DNA of 11,533 nt from Spirogloea muscicola. Taxonomy: Eukaryota > Streptophyta > Zygnematophyceae > Spirogloeales > Spirogloeaceae. The stretch covers positions 1-11,533 of the forward strand of contig WELB01000477.1 of assembly GCA_009602725.1 (NCBI GenBank), read 5' to 3'. The position numbers and the translations under genes are program-made. Under the pieces are notes generated by a model. The model did not search any database. It was not told where the DNA came from and was given only the letters and a program-made list of their open reading frames with translations. Below are positions 1 to 6,851 of this stretch, one piece after another. The stretch's first letter is position 1. The number at the start of each line of letters is the position of its first letter.

Positions 1-33
1 ACCCCTGGGGAGGGTGGCACATGAAGCACTATA

Positions 34-402
34 AGTAGGGCTGAGACCTGCCTCAGGGCACCGGTCGAAGTCAGCGAAACCCACGCCAGAGAGAGGCGCG
101 CAGCCCTGCTGCCGCCTGCTGCCGCAGCTCGTCCACGCAGGCCTGCTGCTGCCTGCTGCTGCAGCCCGACGCCGCAACCCGTCCCTGCGGATCTTCATCG
201 GCTCTCCTGAAGGTAGACTGTGGCTGCTCCCTCTGGGGACAGCTGCTGGCCCGTACCGAGAGGTGAGTCGCCGCCTGTCGGCGGCGCCTCAGGGCAAGGT
301 ATTCCGCTGCGTGTCCACGTGGTGCTTCACTGTGCTTGGGGTTTGTCTCTACACCCCAGCGACCGAATACAATCAGCACGTTCTAACCCTTGACTGTCTG
401 TG
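34..402 (+). repeat. ~370-bp dispersed repeat, copy 1 (empty site for the hairpin element)
   Basis: This segment matches 3799-4254 in the same orientation over nearly its whole length, from the shared AGTAGGGCT-AGACC start to the TGACTGT-TGT end. Shared blocks include the CTG-rich part at 100-175, the phrase GGATCTTCA-CGGCTCTCC, GACAGCTGCTGGCCC, GAGAGGTGAGTCGCCGC and TGGTGCTTCACT. Inside it, a unit of about 37 bp (CAGCCCTGCTGC... to ...CGTCCACG) is repeated roughly 2.5 times. At 243-252 the sequence CTGCTGGCCC occurs once; in copy 2 the same 10 bp flank an 80-bp insertion, so this copy is the unoccupied site. I recognise no protein or known repeat name. It could be an unclassified interspersed repeat or a duplicated gene fragment. 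No LTR, SINE or terminal inverted repeat signature is visible. Confidence 0.85.
264..293 (+). other. Conserved GC-rich hairpin within repeat copy 1
   Basis: CGCCGCC-TGTC-GGCGGCG forms a perfect 7-bp stem with a 4-nt loop. The equivalent place in copy 2 (about 4118-4140) keeps the stem with one T-G wobble and a different loop (TCCC). Immediately 5' is GAGAGGTGAGT, which resembles a strong splice-donor site (AG before GTGAGT) and is identical in both copies. Whether it is ever used as a donor cannot be told from this sequence. Confidence 0.6.
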
Positions 403-1310
403 ACGGGCCTAGAACGCTTCAGTTACTGTCGCAAGCACATGGAAAAGCACGTTGCACGATCGCGACATCTGACAATGCATGCAGTTGCGCCCTATTTAAA
501 TTTGGTCAGTAGTGGATGAGCAACCTGTGTCCACATTCACAGTCGCATCGGGCAATCAAAAAGACACAGAAAAAACCGGTGAGGACAACCTTCAGTGCTT
601 GCATAAGGGTCTGCAGCCGACGATGTCGGCAGTGATGCTTGGGTGGCTCTAGGGGTCAATTGGATGGATCAGAGCTCACTCAAGCGACCCACCGACATGG
701 AGAGGGCTGGGCCTGTGCATCCTTGTCTTGTGCTTGCATCAATCACTACGTCACTGGTTCCCTATACAGCCATGCATCAAGCTTTTCATGGGGAGCCAAG
801 AAGGCCAACGAGCAAGGTGCTTCAACGGTCTAGACTTGGGCCCAGAACTTTGCTTTGAGTACTTGCATGGGCTGATCGAAGGGAAGGAGGTCTCCGCACC
901 TATTATAAGGACGGGTCGAAGGGCGTCAATTATTTTACTTGGTGGGCCTTTCAGAATAATGCCCAAGTCGGCATGGAAGTGGATCTGCTGGTAGATCATG
1001 ACTGCTAAAAATGCCCAGCCCATTTGTCCTTATTTTCTGCTGAATGCACTGCGTCAGCAATACCACAACCAGAAATAGATGCTTCACGAGCATTTAGTGC
1101 GCAATGAGTGTGCAACAAAGAAGGAGCAATACAATAAAACACAGGCCTGGAGTGGAGAAAGTTGGCCTTGACCGCTGGCGAAGTACACCTGCAGGCTCGA
1201 CAGCGGTATCGAGCCTGGAATCGAATGCAGTACACAAGCAGACAAGAAGTCGCATTGCACAAAATCTTCCCAGACTCCCGCTTTACACCCTCACCACGGT
1301 GTATACATAA
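403..1310. other. Unassigned region, no gene supported
   Basis: Only short open frames (up to about 90 codons) occur on either strand, and none resembles a protein family I know. There is a TATA-like TATTATAAGG near 901-910, with nothing recognisable downstream. I see no strong repeat. The stretch reads like intergenic or intronic DNA. Confidence 0.5.
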
Positions 1311-1417
1311 GTGACTGGTCACTACTGTGTATTGCCTGCACAGTGATTCAAGAATTGCAAAGTGTGACTGGTCACCACTGCATAATTGCCTGCACAGTGG
1401 TGCAAAAATTCTGAAGT
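1311..1417 (+). repeat. Two-unit tandem duplication (~53 bp) with internal inverted repeats
   Basis: Unit 1 (1311-1363) and unit 2 (1364-1417) both begin GTGACTGGTCAC and share ATTGCCTGCACAGTG and the closing AAGT. Each unit can form a stem: CACCACTG pairs with CAGTGGTG in unit 2, while in unit 1 the shorter ACTGTG pairs with CACAGT. GTGAC-TG-GTCAC at the head of each unit is a further small inverted repeat. No known element is recognised. Confidence 0.8.
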
Positions 1418-2945
1418 GCTGTAGCCAAGAAAAGTAGCTTCTCCTCACGAATGGTGGCATGGATGGCTGACCCAACATGTTCGAGGATAGAGAGGTGCAC
1501 AAGCAGATGAAGGGGATAAGCCTGGACGTCTTGAAGGTGGGGTGTAAGCTAACACACCTGGGCATATCTGCAGGGCGACTGCAGTGGTCCATAACCAGCA
1601 AATGCCATTCTGGGGTTTCAAATATGTGAGTCCCGAAGTACTCTACCTGAGGTACTCACTTGTGGACATACAGCATGGAGATACTAGTGCAGTCAAGAGG
1701 GTGCGAAGAAAGCGAGGTTGTTGTAGAAAGACAGTGCATCCATCACTTCAGGTTTACTCGGGGTCACACCAGAGCGCCGTCACCTGCAGTCTTCCTAAGT
1801 AAGAGAGTAAAAGCTGCTTACAGTATTTGTACTTTAGAGAGTGTATCTGGTATCTGGTACCTCGAAGTTGCTTTGAGATGAAGATGACCTTCTCAAGTAG
1901 AGGAAGCATGCATACTGCATACTGCTTACTGCAACAAGCGGTCTAGCTCAAGAAGAGCAACATACATGTTACTTGGGTCGAGCATGAATCTAGAGGAGGA
2001 AATGCAATGACATGTATATAGTACCAATGTGCTCGTAACTAAGGCTTGTATAAGCTGTATGGTCAAGACCAACATGATACTGAATGCGATAGCGACCGGA
2101 TGAGTTTAAGCTCGACGCAATTAATCACTTGCACAAAATTTGTACTACTCCTGCTCAAATGCATTGGTAATGCTTCAGAAAAGTCCATAACAATCTGTAT
2201 GGCATGTGAAACAAACATGTGCTCACAGATGCACTTTAGAATTTGAGCCGATTGAAGACACTTAAAGAGTCTCAGGAATAAGCAAGAGAATACACAGCAG
2301 ACTGTTGTCCCTCTCGATACCGGGACAGCATGGCGCCTTTCCGACGATTCAAAGAACGCTTTCTATGAGTAAAGCCAGAGGAGTAAGGAAGGGCAAACGT
2401 CAGTAATGGCAAAGAGGAGCTTCTTTAGCTTGCCAAGACAAGCACTGCCAGTGACAGACATACTTTTGACTACAGCGTACAAAAGAAGTGCCCTGCAATT
2501 CAGCGAGAGGAACCTTGAGGCAGTTCATGGACGTTGAAAGAAAAGCGATTGCATGCTCAATGAAGGGACCACGACATCTTGGATAAGCAACAGACTCTGA
2601 AGGAAGTCCTCTCCTCTTCTCATGAAGCCTGCAATGCTCTTGTGACTCACATTGGCCACATCTACACTGAGCTGGATGGTAGGGACTGTGGGGTCGCATG
2701 CAGCACATGACCTGAAGCATCAATCATGCAATGGCGTTGCCCATGATTCTTGTCAGACTCCAATCATGGCCCCCAGACCTATGCCGATGAAGGGAACTGC
2801 GTACGCAGACGGTGAGGCAATGCTGCTCGACGGCAGAAAGGCCGGGGGGTTCACGACGGGGGGTTCACGGAGCACGTGAAGGAGACCGTGCGCCACCGGG
2901 GTGCTTGTCATCAAGAAGAACGAAGAACGAAGGAAGGACGCTTCC
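1418..2945. other. Unassigned region with microrepeats
   Basis: No gene is supported across this 1.5 kb. Open frames are short and unlike any family I recognise. Two small tandem repeats are visible: a 7-bp unit CATACTG/CATACTG/CTTACTG at 1911-1931, and a 14-bp unit GGGGGGTTCACGAC/GGGGGGTTCACGGA at 2844-2871. Around 2925-2940 there is a short GAACGAAGAACGAAGGAAGG purine run. Confidence 0.5.
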
Positions 2946-3014
2946 AGGAGAGGGCGGTGGCTGTGAGAGGCCAGCCCAGAGTAAAAATTGAACAACGTGC
3001 GAAGGAGCCAGGGG
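2946..3014 (-). mobile_element. Hairpin repeat family, copy at 2946 (minus orientation)
   Basis: Read on the minus strand, this copy has the family layout: a C-rich start (CCCCTGGCTCCTTCG), a T-rich arm (TTGTTCAATTTTTACTC), the core TGGGCTGGC, and a pairing arm CAGCC. The stem is GGCTG (2959-2963) with CAGCC (2972-2976). The 5' arm resembles the copy at 7364 on the minus strand, and the 3' arm (CACAGCCACCGCCC) resembles the copy at 5587. It is more diverged than the 4022 copy and its ends are approximate. Confidence 0.6.
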
Positions 3015-3436
3015 AAAAGCTACAGCACACAGGAAATCAAGTGGCTACGGAACACTCAGTAGCCCATTTGGAGCAGCAGCAGGTCGGAGTGATATCCCGC
3101 TGCCGGCGCGAGATGCCGGCTGACTGCCGGCCCGACAGCGAGGCGCGTGGTGGGCCCGCCACGGCAGTGAACAGTCGTCTGGAGGCTGCATGCGTGTGGA
3201 CCGGCACAGTGAAGCCGTTGGGTCGGTAGGAGCGGAACCCACTTGGTGGGGTCCGCGGGCCGTTTGGAGCGTGCCGGTCGTGCGTCGGCAGCAGCCTCTG
3301 GGCCCTGAACCCGCTGCCGGAGACCAGTTTCTCCAACCTGCTGCTAGCTTGACAGGGTTTACTGAGTATTTCGTAGCTGCTTAATTACCTATGTGCTTTC
3401 AGCGCTTTCGGTGGCCCCTTCGAAGTTTGCTCATAC
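3015..3436. other. Unassigned GC-rich region
   Basis: This is a GC-rich stretch with three closely spaced TGCCGGC motifs at about 3100-3131, two of which form a small inverted repeat (GCCGGC-GCGAGAT-GCCGGC). Open frames exist on both strands, as expected from base composition, but none is recognisable as a protein. Confidence 0.4.
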
Positions 3437-3480
3437 TTTTTTTTGGGCTGGCCAGGGCAGAAAAGAATGTGCTCGCCCTA
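3437..3480 (+). repeat. Possible degenerate hairpin-family copy
   Basis: A run of eight T's leads directly into GGGCTGGC, as in the family core, but the expected pairing arm is replaced by CAGGGCAG followed by AAAAGAATG. That tail resembles the reverse complement of the family's T-rich arm, so this may be a rearranged or inverted half-copy. The similarity is limited to the core. Confidence 0.3.
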
Positions 3481-3798
3481 GGAAAGATGGGCTTCACAAC
3501 CACTGCCCTTTCCTGGACGCGTCTCTCTTACTTCCTGGAGCGGGTGCAGCGGTCAGCAATGATTGGGTGTGAACGTCGCACAGAAGTTGCGAGACGGCGG
3601 AGCGTCATGAGGAAGTGGCGGCACCCGGCGCTTGTTCGACTGGGCAAAAGGGCCCGGGCGCGCGGGAGGCGGCCGCAAGCGGGCGGGAGCAGGCGGCGCA
3701 CGGGCGGGCCCCGGGCCAAACGCGCGTCGGCTCGAGCTCTACACTCCGGTGGCGCGCCCGCCCACGCTCGGATGGCTCAGCGCTAGAGGCTGCAGCCG
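3481..3798. other. Unassigned very GC-rich region
   Basis: Between 3600 and 3790 the sequence is dominated by GGGCGCGCGGG-like tracts and CpG. A 131-codon plus-strand frame crosses it (3391-3786), but its product is Arg/Ala/Gly-rich low-complexity sequence of the kind GC-rich DNA produces by chance. I do not call a gene. Confidence 0.4.
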
Positions 3799-4254
3799 AG
3801 TAGGGCTAAGACCAGACTCGGGGGACTCCGGTCCGGAATAGTGAGGCCCACGAGAGAAAGAAAGGCACAGCCCTGCTGCTGCCTGCTGCCGCAGCCCGTT
3901 GACGCAGCCCTGCTGCTGCCTGCTGCTGCAGCCCGTCGCCACAGCCCGTTGCTGTGGATCTTCACCGGCTCTCCAGTGAGTAGTCTGTGTGCTGCTCCGC
4001 TGGGGGGACAGCTGCTGGCCCCCTTCTCTTACTTTGATTATTCTTTGGGCTGGCTTTTCCAGCCCCTATCCTCTATGGGCGAGCTCTTCTTCTGCTGGCC
4101 CGTGCCCGAGAGGTGAGTCGCCGCTTCCCGGCGGCGCCTCAAGGCACGGTATCCTGCTCCGTCGTATGCTTGGTGCTTCACTCTGTTGGGGATACGCTTT
4201 GTAAACTCCCAATGACCAAACTCAGCAAGGACGATGCAACCCCTGACTGTGTGT
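3799..4254 (+). repeat. ~370-bp dispersed repeat, copy 2 (filled site, 456 bp)
   Basis: This is the same repeat as 34-402 in the same orientation, enlarged by an 80-bp insertion. Collinear blocks include AGTAGGGCTAAGACC at the start, the CTG-rich tandem units at 3870-3945, GGATCTTCACCGGCTCTCC, GAGAGGTGAGTCGCCGC, TGGTGCTTCACTCTG and the end CCCTGACTGTGTGT. The insertion (4022-4091 plus one copy of a 10-bp direct repeat) is the hairpin element described separately. Divergence between the copies is scattered substitutions and small indels, so this is not a recent duplication. I see no coding potential I would trust. Confidence 0.85.
4012..4101 (+). mobile_element. Hairpin element insertion with 10-bp target duplication
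   Basis: CTGCTGGCCC occurs at 4012-4021 and again at 4092-4101, enclosing 70 bp (4022-4091). The related repeat copy 1 has CTGCTGGCCC only once (243-252) and nothing between, so the simplest reading is insertion of a 70-bp element with a 10-bp target duplication. The element starts CCTTCTCTTAC, has a T-rich arm, then a perfect 7-bp stem GGGCTGG (4047-4053), loop CTTTT, CCAGCCC (4059-4065), then CTATCCTCTATGGGCGAGC and a CTTCTT end. There are no terminal inverted repeats, no poly-A tail and no GT...AG at the borders. With no coding capacity it would need enzymes supplied in trans. The transposition mechanism is unknown to me. Confidence 0.8.
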
Positions 4255-4279
4255 AGAGGGGTGGGTTTGTCACAGGGCG

Positions 4280-4538
4280 CCCGAGCACCAACACGCAAGC
4301 CATTGGCCTTGCTTAGTACAAGGCACTGAGACGGAGCGCGGAGCGCATGATGCGAGGGAGGTCAAAGCAAGCCTGTACACTGGTGTTAAAGATCACAGAA
4401 ATAGCTAAGAGAGGCTAACGTAACAACATGTACACAACAGAAGGGGGACTCTAGTAACCACGAGTGAGCACATACATATCTGCCAGAATAATCTGGGAAG
4501 CCGGAGCACCACCCCGCAAGCCAGTGGCCTAGCTTAGT
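4280..4538 (+). repeat. Pair of 38-bp direct repeats
   Basis: 4280-4317 and 4501-4538 match at 33 of 38 positions by eye. Both read roughly CC-GAGCACCA-C-CGCAAG followed by CCA-TGGCCT-GCTTAGT. They are about 220 bp apart in the same orientation. The spacer holds nothing recognisable. The first copy begins just beyond the end of the ~370-bp repeat. Confidence 0.7.
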
Positions 4539-5171
4539 GCGCGCCCAGTGCGCTGATGTCTGGCTAGAGCTTGACTATGCTGCAGACTAAGCGAGAGCTG
4601 CATTCTGTAATGAGCAACCAATGCTGGCTGGATATTTATTAAGCCCTACGCTACTGGCCAGACTAAGATGCCGGTCGACAGGGTGGGCCAGGCGATAGGT
4701 CCACAAAACATCGTCGGTAGTAACATCTCAAGTGGGCCGTTGTCACGGGTACGCGGCGAGGTCTCCACCATCCGTACGATGTGACGAGATTGGCGCCATG
4801 CGAGTGGAGACTGCCATCCGCCCTAGGTTTCAGGCGCATGATGCTGGAGTTCTCCATGGCCACGAAGTAGCCTGCCTCCAGGAGACCCCATACATGGCAT
4901 TCTGGAGGAGGTCGTGAGTGTGGATCCGCTCTCCTCGCCGTGCAGCGACCTCTGCGTGCTGACTATTGGTTACTGAGCGGGTAGGCTTAGCAGCAGGTGA
5001 TGTACATCTGACAATGTGCTTGACTTTGTACTTGCCAATCAGGCCCTCCATCAGTCAATACACACTCCATTCCTCCCGTGTAGGAGAATCCTGGATGGGA
5101 AGGGTGGTTAGCTCCCATTTGCTGTAGTCTCTTGCATAGCTTTGTGGTTTCCTCCCCCTCTTTAGCGCCGT
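4539..5171. other. Unassigned region
   Basis: No gene is supported. On the minus strand between about 5050 and 4640 several short overlapping open frames exist in different phases, which could be remains of a decayed coding sequence, but no motif or family can be named. The remainder looks non-coding. Confidence 0.35.
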
Positions 5172-5247
5172 TCGCCCCTAAACACCTTGTCCAAGTTTTC
5201 TGGGCTGGCGCTTTCAAAGCCCTCGTCCCCTTTGGTAGAGCTCGATC
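5172..5247 (+). mobile_element. Hairpin repeat family, copy at 5172
   Basis: The family layout is visible: GCCCCTAAACACCTTG, then the T-rich arm, TGGGCTGGC, a pairing arm, and CTCGTCCCCTTTGG. The stem is GGGCT (5202-5206) with AGCCC (5218-5222). It is closest to the copy at 5565, sharing TCAAAGCCCTCG and CCTTTGG. The stem is shorter than in the 4022 and 7364 copies, where it is 7 bp. The ends are approximate and I could not identify a target duplication. Confidence 0.65.
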
Positions 5248-5564
5248 CTTTCCCTTGGACCCCTAGACTTTGCCCCAGCTAAGTCCAGCAGTAGCGGTTG
5301 CCGCTTCATTACTGCCCCATCCCAATGCCTTCCCCTCCTTTCTTGCTCCCCAGCAGCCCAGCTTGCTTATCCGCAGCATTCGTTACACCTTGCATCTGTT
5401 TCTCGTCGTGCCCTGGCTACAGCCTCAGAGGTGGGGCAACTCCTAGGCGGGGCAACTCCTTCTGGCTTCATACTTGTCTATACGTGGCTGCTTACTGGGG
5501 GTTACCGAGCAGTCATCCTTAGTGGTCTCTTGCTTTCCTGCTTGATATACGGCTAAAAATTTCT
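5248..5564. other. Unassigned pyrimidine-rich region with a 16-bp tandem duplication
   Basis: The sequence is C/T-rich on the plus strand. AGGTGGGGCAACTCCT (5429-5444) is followed directly by AGGCGGGGCAACTCCT (5445-5460), a 16-bp tandem duplication with one mismatch. No gene is recognised. Confidence 0.5.
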
Positions 5565-5635
5565 TTGGACATTTGTTTGCTTTTGTGGGCTGGCTTCTCA
5601 AAGCCCTCGCCGCCTTTGGCAGTGCCGCCTCTTCA
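5565..5635 (+). mobile_element. Hairpin repeat family, copy at 5565
   Basis: A T-rich arm (ACATTTGTTTGCTTTTG) leads into TGGGCTGGCTTCTC, then AAAGCCCTCGCCGCCTTTGG and CAGTGCCGCCTCTTC. The stem is GGGCT (5587-5591) with AGCCC (5602-5606). A second possible stem, GCCGCC with GGCAG, lies 3' of it. The tail CAGTGCC...CTTC matches the minus-strand copy at 6165 (GAGTGCCACTTCTTC), so the homology extends beyond the hairpin. Confidence 0.7.
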
Positions 5636-5926
5636 GCCGCTTGAAGAGCTGTGTGGTCTATAATTTTCCGGCCTTGCAATTAAACTTCCACGGCCATTGG
5701 CCCCTGTTGGGAGAACTTTCTTCTCAGGCCACACTTTCTTCTGCTGTATCCTTTTTGTGGACTTCTCTTTTCGCTTAGGCTAGTGAGAGAACTATGGCAG
5801 GAGTCTGTGATGTGCAAACGAAGAGGTTCACTTTGTGGTTGTTGGCCAAGGGGTAGTGTGTGCTATTCAAAATAGCGAATGATCGTGCAATATGATCTAT
5901 CCTTTCGTTTTGGGTCTTGCTTGTAA
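5636..5926. other. Unassigned region
   Basis: I see no gene, strong repeat or regulatory signal here. Confidence 0.4.
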
Positions 5927-5978
5927 ATCTCTTGTCCAGTTCTTTTGAGCTGGCCGCCTGCAGCTAGTGGACTTGTTG
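5927..5978 (+). repeat. Probable diverged hairpin-family copy
   Basis: CTTGTCCAGTTCTTTTGAGCTGGC parallels CTTGTCCAAGTTTTCTGGGCTGGC in the 5172 copy. The stem is preserved as AGCTG (5948-5952) pairing with CAGCT (5961-5965), so the arm has changed on both sides relative to GGGCT/AGCCC. That is what a conserved fold with changed bases would look like. The 3' part of the family is not recognisable. Confidence 0.45.
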
Positions 5979-6083
5979 TATAAACTCATTATCCCATGAC
6001 CATAGCTTGGTGTATGTGCATACAGCCCCTCCAACAACTCTGCTACCACAAGCACTTAAAGGTGACCATCCCCCAAGATGAGA

Positions 6084-6165
6084 GAAGAAGAAGTGGCACT
6101 CCCAATGGGGGCAAGGGCTGCGAAAAGCCAGCCCAAAAAGAATTCACAAAGGTTCAGAGGGGCCT
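6084..6165 (-). mobile_element. Hairpin repeat family, copy at 6165 (minus orientation)
   Basis: On the minus strand this copy runs AGGCCCCTCTGAACCTTTG, a T-rich arm, TTTTTGGGCTGGCTTTTC, GCAGCCCTTGCCCCCATTGG, GAGTGCCACTTCTTCTTC. The stem GGGCTG (6115-6120) pairs with CAGCCC (6129-6134) in plus coordinates. It matches the 4022 copy at the start (GGCCCC...), across the core (GGGCTGGCTTTTC) and at the end (CTTCTTCT), which makes it one of the more complete copies. AGGCCCCT occurs again about 30 bp upstream of the copy on the minus strand. Confidence 0.7.
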
Positions 6166-6508
6166 AAGAGCGGTGAGCAGCTACAAAGGGGCCTGAGGAT
6201 GCAATGGTAAATCAGGGGGAGGATGGATCACTCAATAAGTACGAGTGAGGAGCCTCAGATCCGACAGACTAGCTGCCGGGAAGCTATCACCCTGACGAAA
6301 GCCAGAGCCCGCAGCGAGAGCACGGCCAGCTCGCAGATGCAGAGCGTGGGCCATGGACCGCTGCAGGGATACAGAGAGGCGCATCCGATATACCTGAACC
6401 CACGAGCCCGCGGCGTTGAAGTCGGCTGGCTCGCCGCGTCTGCGGGACACAGCCCGCCGCGCAAGACTAGCCAAGAGGTCAAGATGGTATGTTGGTGACT
6501 CTGTGTGC
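6166..6508. other. Unassigned region left of the LTR element
   Basis: The part from 6230 to 6490 is GC-rich, with open frames of about 90 codons on both strands. None can be tied to a family, and overlapping frames on both strands are typical of base composition. It could conceal an exon, but nothing in the sequence decides that. Confidence 0.35.
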
Positions 6509-6512
6509 ATAT

Positions 6513-6650
6513 TGTAACGGGCCAGGCCAAAGGCGGACAGGGTACCCCGCAGGGTGTGACACCCGACCGGTTCCCGGTATTTATGGGGTTTGTCTGTTAC
6601 ATCATCCGCTAACTTTTATCTCCCAATTATGGATTAGCCTGACCGCTACA
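6513..6650 (-). repeat. 3' LTR of the Ty3/gypsy-type element
   Basis: This 138-bp block runs TGTAACGGGCCAGG to ACCGCTACA on the plus strand. It shares with the right LTR the exact strings CCGGTTCCCGGTAT and TTACATCATCCGCTAAC, plus AATTATGG-TTAG. On the minus strand ATAAATAC (6578-6585) sits where the right LTR has GTATATAC, consistent with a TATA box. Identity to the other LTR is about three quarters by eye and worst at 6530-6568. Confidence 0.85.
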
Positions 6651-6663
6651 CTGCTCCCCCCTT
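6651..6663 (-). promoter_or_regulatory. Polypurine tract
   Basis: On the minus strand AAGGGGGGAGCAG lies directly against the start of the 3' LTR. This is the expected position of the polypurine tract that primes plus-strand DNA synthesis in LTR retrotransposons. Confidence 0.7.
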
Positions 6664-6683
6664 GGCTGGGAACCTCCGTCGCT

Positions 6684-6835
6684 TCTCCGGCGTACATCGC
6701 GCGTCCGCGTCTCCGCCGTACATCGCCTCTCGGGCCTCCGTTGCGTCTCGGGCTTTCGTCTCGTCTCTCGGGCATCGTCTCGTTTCTTGGGGGCTTTTCT
6801 CGTCTCTCGGGTCTTCGCGTCCGGCGTTCGTCGCG
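6684..6835 (-). repeat. Degenerate minisatellite inside the retrotransposon
   Basis: Two units of 26 bp begin TCTCCGGCGTACATCGC (6684) and TCTCCGCCGTACATCGC (6710). They are followed by about five units of 18-20 bp led by TCTCGGG-like motifs starting near 6728, 6746, 6766, 6785 and 6805. On the coding strand the tract is purine-rich (GAGACGAGACGAAAGCCC). It fills the space between the RNase H remnant and the polypurine tract, where an integrase gene would normally lie. Confidence 0.65.
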
Positions 6836-6851
6836 GCGTTGAGTGTCGCTC

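Noticed and set aside
998-1035. Another hairpin-family copy on the minus strand (ATGGGCTGGGCATTTTT)
   Set aside because: It shares only GGGCTGG. The T-rich arm, pairing arm and tail are absent, so chance is a sufficient explanation.
1005-1601. 198-codon minus-strand open frame
   Set aside because: It spans a tandem duplication and the product has no recognisable domain or gene context. An open frame of this length is possible by chance.
3391-3786. 131-codon plus-strand open frame
   Set aside because: The product is low-complexity Arg/Ala/Gly sequence from GC-rich DNA and its start overlaps a repeat core. No family is recognised.
4022-4091. The hairpin element as an introner (mobile intron)
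   Set aside because: Neither border offers GT...AG in the insertion at 4022-4091, and the copy in RNase H would not restore the frame by splicing at any plausible GT-AG pair; the only pairs are about 37 nt apart.
34-4254. The two ~370-bp repeats as LTRs of one large element
   Set aside because: There is no TG...CA termini, no primer-binding site after copy 1, no polypurine tract before copy 2, no flanking target duplication, and no retroelement coding sequence between them.
4640-5050. A decayed gene on the minus strand
   Set aside because: Short stop-free stretches in several phases look protein-like in places, but no motif or family could be named, so no pseudogene is called.
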